Of a stretch of DNA of 64,000 nucleotides, positions 60,291 to 64,000 are shown piece by piece. The stretch is from Rugamonas rubra (GTDB lineage Bacteria > Pseudomonadota > Gammaproteobacteria > Burkholderiales > Burkholderiaceae_D). The stretch lies in assembly GCF_900114705.1 (NCBI RefSeq), contig NZ_FOTW01000008.1, positions 62,001 to 126,000 of the forward strand. The letters run 5' to 3'. The translations under genes and the position numbers were made by a program. The notes beneath the pieces are model-generated. The model ran no database searches, was not told the origin of the DNA, and was given only the letters and a program-made list of their open reading frames with translations. The stretch's first letter is position 1. Every line of letters begins with the position of its first letter.

Positions 60291-62302
60291 AAAGGTAACA
60301 GGTTGTTCAGCGTCGTCAGCGACGCCGCTCTCTCATCGGGTGTGGCGCGCCCATACCGCAGCGTGCCATACAAATTCAGAAAACTGCGCATGGCAGCGTG
60401 TTTTTCGGCGCTGGCGTCCATCGTGCTCAGGCGTGCCAGGTAGTCCTGCGGACCCTCGGCGGCGCCGCGCACGAAGCCGTGGCGCGCCTGGCGCCGGCAG
60501 AACTCCTCGTACAACGCCGCCAGCGGTTCCGGCCGAACCCGGCCGCGCAGCCGGCGCAGCCACCACAGCACGGCGGCGCACAGCGCCAGGCCGGCGCCGG
60601 CGCGGGCGTTGCCGAGGGTGTCGGCTAGTTCTTCGAGGAAACTCCGCTGCCTGTCTGGATTGTAATCCAGGACCCATTGATTCCAAGCATTATTCATCGC
60701 GCCCATGCTAAATCGCAGTTGTTGCAGCCAGGCGGGGGCGTTGTCGCCCAGGCGCATCAGCTGGCCCAGGCCGGCCAGGCTGAACGGCGCGGGCGGCGGC
60801 AGGGCCCGCGCCAGGCCGCGCTCGACCCGTTCCGGCGCGACGGCGGCGGTCGGGTCGACGCGGCGCCAGCCGGCGCCGGCCAGCCACACCTCGGCCCAGG
60901 CGTGGGCGTCGGACTGGCGCACGCTCAGGTAGCCGTCGAGCGGGTTGCGCTCGCCGCCCTGGTAGCCGGTGACGACGCGGGCCGGCACGCCCATGGCGCG
61001 CAGCAGCACGACGAAGGCGCCGGCGTAGTGCTCGCAGAAACCGGCGCGGCTGGCGAACAGGAAGTCGTCGACGGCGTCGCGGCCCAGCAGCGGCGGGTTC
61101 AGCGTGTAGACGAAGGGTTCGTCGCGGAACAGCCGCAGCACCGCCTGCACCGAGGCCTGCGGCGTGGCGCCGCGCAGCCGCGCGGCCAGCGCCAGCGCGC
61201 GCGGGTTGTAGCCGGCCGGCAGTTGCAGCCAGCGCTGCAGCTGCTCAGGCCTGGCGTCGGCCTGGACGCTGAAGTCCAGCCAGGCCCGCGTGGTGTAGCG
61301 CAGGCGCTGCTCGATCGGGCTTTGCGTGAACAGTTCGAGCTCGTCCGAGCTGCCCAGGCGGTGCTCGGCCAGGTGCAGCTCGGGGTCGCTCAGTTCGAGC
61401 AGGAACAGCCAGCGCTGGCCGCTGGCCTCCATGGTCACCTCGTGGCGCAGCGGCTGGCCGCGCGCGCCGACGTGGACCTCCGGGCGCAACACGCCGCGTA
61501 GGCGCGGCAGGCGGCGCCAGGTGCGGCCGTCGTAGTCGCCCAGCACCAGGCCGCGCCAGTACAACAGGCTGTGCGCCGGCGCCGGCGCCGGATCGAGGAA
61601 GCGGACGCGGAAGGCCACCTCGTCGGACAGCGCCAGCGCCGCCACGCTGCCGGGCGACATGCTGTCGGACATGCCGCTGCGGGCGCCGTGGGCGTCGCCC
61701 GGCAGGCCCCACAGCGGCCCCTGGATGCGCGGGAACAGTAGGAACAGCAGCAGCGCCGGCGCCACCGCGGCGGCGACGATGCGCGCCGCCAGGCCGAGGC
61801 GGCGGCGTAGCGGCGGCACCGCGCCGGTGTATTGGAAGGACAGCTGGGCGGTCAGCAGCAGCAGCACGGTGCACAGCATGCCCAGGCCGGTGAGCGCCGT
61901 CTGCGAGTAGAAGAAAGTGGTCAGCAGCAGGAACAGGCAGAGGAAGACCACCACGAACAGGTCGCGCCGGGCGCGCATCTCGAGCAGCTTGAAGGCCAGC
62001 AGCAGGGCCAGCATGGCGACGCCGGCGTCGCGCCCGAGCAGGGTGTGGAAGGAGCGGTAGACGCCGGCCATGGCCAGTAGCGAGACCGGCAGCAGCAGCC
62101 ACAACGGCGGCAGGCGCTTGCCGCGCAGGGTCAGCGCGGCGCGCCACAGCAGCGTGGCGCAGACGGTGGCGCTGGTCCACAGCGGCAGGTGGCCAAAGTG
62201 CGGCAGCAGCACCAGCACGGCGGCGGCCAGCAGCAGCAGGGTGTCGGCCTTGTCGCGCGGTAGTTGCCGGGCCAGGCGCAGCCAGCGGGCCGGGCGGCTC
62301 AT
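60281..62302 (-). CDS. tgpA: TgpA-type membrane transglutaminase-like protein (DUF3488)
   Basis: A 673-residue protein: six to seven N-terminal membrane helices (DUF3488, about 20-190), a periplasmic transglutaminase-like domain with Cys423 (ASRAGFCEHYAGAFVVLLRA), His467 (RQSDAHAWAEVW) and Asp483 (WRRVDPTAAV), a further helix (about 575-592, GAGLALCAAVLWWLRRL) and a cytoplasmic DUF4129-like tail. TgpA is essential in Pseudomonas and its substrate is unknown. The ATG at 62302 overlaps the DUF58 stop (ATGA). Grouping with moxR, DUF58 and a murein hydrolase suggests envelope maturation. Confidence 0.94.
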   Translation of the reverse strand: MSRPARWLRLARQLPRDKADTLLLLAAAVLVLLPHFGHLPLWTSATVCATLLWRAALTLRGKRLPPLWLLLPVSLLAMAGVYRSFHTLLGRDAGVAMLALLLAFKLLEMRARRDLFVVVFLCLFLLLTTFFYSQTALTGLGMLCTVLLLLTAQLSFQYTGAVPPLRRRLGLAARIVAAAVAPALLLFLLFPRIQGPLWGLPGDAHGARSGMSDSMSPGSVAALALSDEVAFRVRFLDPAPAPAHSLLYWRGLVLGDYDGRTWRRLPRLRGVLRPEVHVGARGQPLRHEVTMEASGQRWLFLLELSDPELHLAEHRLGSSDELELFTQSPIEQRLRYTTRAWLDFSVQADARPEQLQRWLQLPAGYNPRALALAARLRGATPQASVQAVLRLFRDEPFVYTLNPPLLGRDAVDDFLFASRAGFCEHYAGAFVVLLRAMGVPARVVTGYQGGERNPLDGYLSVRQSDAHAWAEVWLAGAGWRRVDPTAAVAPERVERGLARALPPPAPFSLAGLGQLMRLGDNAPAWLQQLRFSMGAMNNAWNQWVLDYNPDRQRSFLEELADTLGNARAGAGLALCAAVLWWLRRLRGRVRPEPLAALYEEFCRRQARHGFVRGAAEGPQDYLARLSTMDASAEKHAAMRSFLNLYGTLRYGRATPDERAASLTTLNNLLPLCR

Positions 62303-63294
62303 GCCTCGTCCTCCAACCCGTACAAGGCCAGCGCGCGCAGGCAGGCGGCGCGGTGCGCCTGGCCCAGCGCCGGCCCCAGCGTGCGGCCGTGCAGGCGCAG
62401 CGAGTAGGGCAGGGCGCGCCGCTCGGCCAGCAGCACCCAGCTGGCCAGGCGCGCCAGGCGCAGCTCCAGGTCCAGCCGCGCCGGCAGCTGCTCGAAGTCC
62501 AGCGTCAGCTCGGCCACCGCGCCGCCGTCGAATTGTTTGCTGACCAGCTGGCCGCCGTGCGCCGGGTCGTGGCGGGCGATCTGGCGCCAGGCGAGGTGGC
62601 GCATCGGGTCGCCCGGCTGGTAGGGGCGGATGCCGGTGAAGTTGTCCAGCCCGACCTGGCCCTGGCCGTCCTCGCTGGCCGCGCCCTGGGTCGGCAGCGG
62701 CGGCGCGTCCGCCTCGGGGTAGGGGTAGACCAGCACGCGCAGCGCCGGATGCCAGTAGCTCCAGGCGCGGAACAGGCCGAGCGGGAAGCGCGTGCTCAAT
62801 TGCAGGCGCGGCGCGTGCTGCCAGCCGCGCCGCGCGGTCGGCGCCGACAGCAGCACGCTGGTGCTGGCGCCGGCCGCCACGTCGGCCGCCTGGCGCGGCG
62901 CGGCGGCGCCGTGCACGTCGATCCAGACGGCGTAGCGGTCGCGCCGCGTGCGGTTGTGCAGGTGCAGCTCGAACTGCGCCTCCTCGCCGGCGAACACCGG
63001 CGCGGCGCGGCCGGGCGACAGGCGCAGCAGGGCCAGGTTGCGCGCCGTCATGACCATGTCGGCGACGGCGCAACTGCCGGCCAGGAAGGTCAGCGCGTGG
63101 CCCAGGCCGAGGTTGTAGTTGACGGCGCCGACCAGCATCAGCAGCAGCAGGCCGGCGAAGGCCAGGCCGGGGCCGCTGGGCACGATGAAGACGCGGCGCA
63201 TCGTCAGCAGCACCTCGCCCGCCTCGGGCGCGCTGAGCTGGAACAGCCAGCGGTCGGCGCCGTCCCTGGCCAGCTGTCGCAGGCGCGCCAACAT
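62299..63294 (-). CDS. DUF58 domain-containing membrane protein
   Basis: A 331-residue protein with two N-terminal membrane helices (VFIVPSGPGLAFAGLLLLML VGAVNYNLGLGHALTFLAG) and a von Willebrand-like DUF58 region (DNFTGIRPYQPGDPMRHLAW RQIAR, the family hallmark). DUF58 proteins pair with MoxR ATPases and transglutaminase-like proteins, probably as assembly factors in the periplasm or membrane. It starts four bases after the moxR stop and overlaps tgpA by four bases, so translation of all is coupled. Confidence 0.92.
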   Translation of the reverse strand: MLARLRQLARDGADRWLFQLSAPEAGEVLLTMRRVFIVPSGPGLAFAGLLLLMLVGAVNYNLGLGHALTFLAGSCAVADMVMTARNLALLRLSPGRAAPVFAGEEAQFELHLHNRTRRDRYAVWIDVHGAAAPRQAADVAAGASTSVLLSAPTARRGWQHAPRLQLSTRFPLGLFRAWSYWHPALRVLVYPYPEADAPPLPTQGAASEDGQGQVGLDNFTGIRPYQPGDPMRHLAWRQIARHDPAHGGQLVSKQFDGGAVAELTLDFEQLPARLDLELRLARLASWVLLAERRALPYSLRLHGRTLGPALGQAHRAACLRALALYGLEDEA

Positions 63295-63298
63295 GCGG

Positions 63299-64000
<702 letters not shown>

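Overview
The window is high-GC DNA with strong G/C bias at third codon positions, from a betaproteobacterium. The best fit is an Oxalobacteraceae-type genome (Massilia / Duganella / Janthinobacterium group). This rests on the gene order ompA-gyrA-serC-pheA-tyrA-aroA-cmk-rpsA-ihfB-lapA-lapB-ugd-hldE ... cysM, a beta-type tmRNA tag (ANDNSYALAA), and the dispersed GGGTCTGACCC palindromic repeats. This is family-level reasoning from remembered gene order, not a database result.

Layout. 1-9.7 kb: a methyltransferase tail, csbD, an orphan type VI Hcp, a DUF2442 gene, a large S9 peptidase, a MATE pump, a secreted beta/gamma-crystallin protein, the CbpA/CbpM chaperone pair and a LysR/azoreductase divergent pair. 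9.8-12.9 kb: a nicotinamidase-like hydrolase and pncB, separated by an inserted hicAB toxin-antitoxin module. 13-24.3 kb: a GGDEF-EAL protein, a monooxygenase and TetR pair, an RstAB-like two-component system divergent from an envelope cluster (beta-barrel protein, MipA, two unknowns), metY, and a periplasmic NMT1-type sensor fused to GGDEF. 24.5-28.8 kb: a decayed accessory patch upstream of ssrA. It holds at least four gene remnants (a C-terminal stub, an internally deleted gene, a DsbA-like remnant and a truncated BrnT), a surviving BrnA antitoxin, a 90-bp direct repeat and three perfect long palindromes. 29.4-32.5 kb: a solute-binding lipoprotein beside a membrane diguanylate cyclase.

32.6-52.1 kb: an uncharacterised 343-residue protein, gph/mupP-like and ubiG, ompA, then the conserved housekeeping run gyrA to hldE. 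The run covers aromatic amino acid and serine synthesis (serC, pheA, tyrA, aroA), ribosomal protein S1, IHF-beta, the LapA/LapB control of LPS synthesis, UDP-glucuronate and ADP-heptose precursors. 52.2-54.8 kb: a cargo pocket with a TacAT-like GNAT toxin-antitoxin pair, a ComEA-like DNA-binding protein and a Xre/RES pair (RES toxins consume NAD+). 54.9-64 kb: a CNMP-binding thioredoxin-reductase-like flavoprotein, a GNAT, cysM, a conserved small HTH protein, and the minus-strand operon moxR-DUF58-tgpA-mltB, cut by the window end.

Themes. Three c-di-GMP enzymes are present. Two of them are linked to periplasmic solute-binding modules, one by fusion and one by adjacency. Four toxin-antitoxin loci occur (hicAB, brnTA with a broken toxin, tacAT-like, res-xre). 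A family of terminator-adjacent palindromes occurs at four places. I found no CRISPR array, no intact transposase, no prophage and no clear undescribed multi-gene defence system. The best candidates for new biology are the minus-strand gene at 32596-33627 with a GIY-YIG-like signature, the small gene plus broken partner at 24700-25306, and the palindrome cluster beside ssrA.
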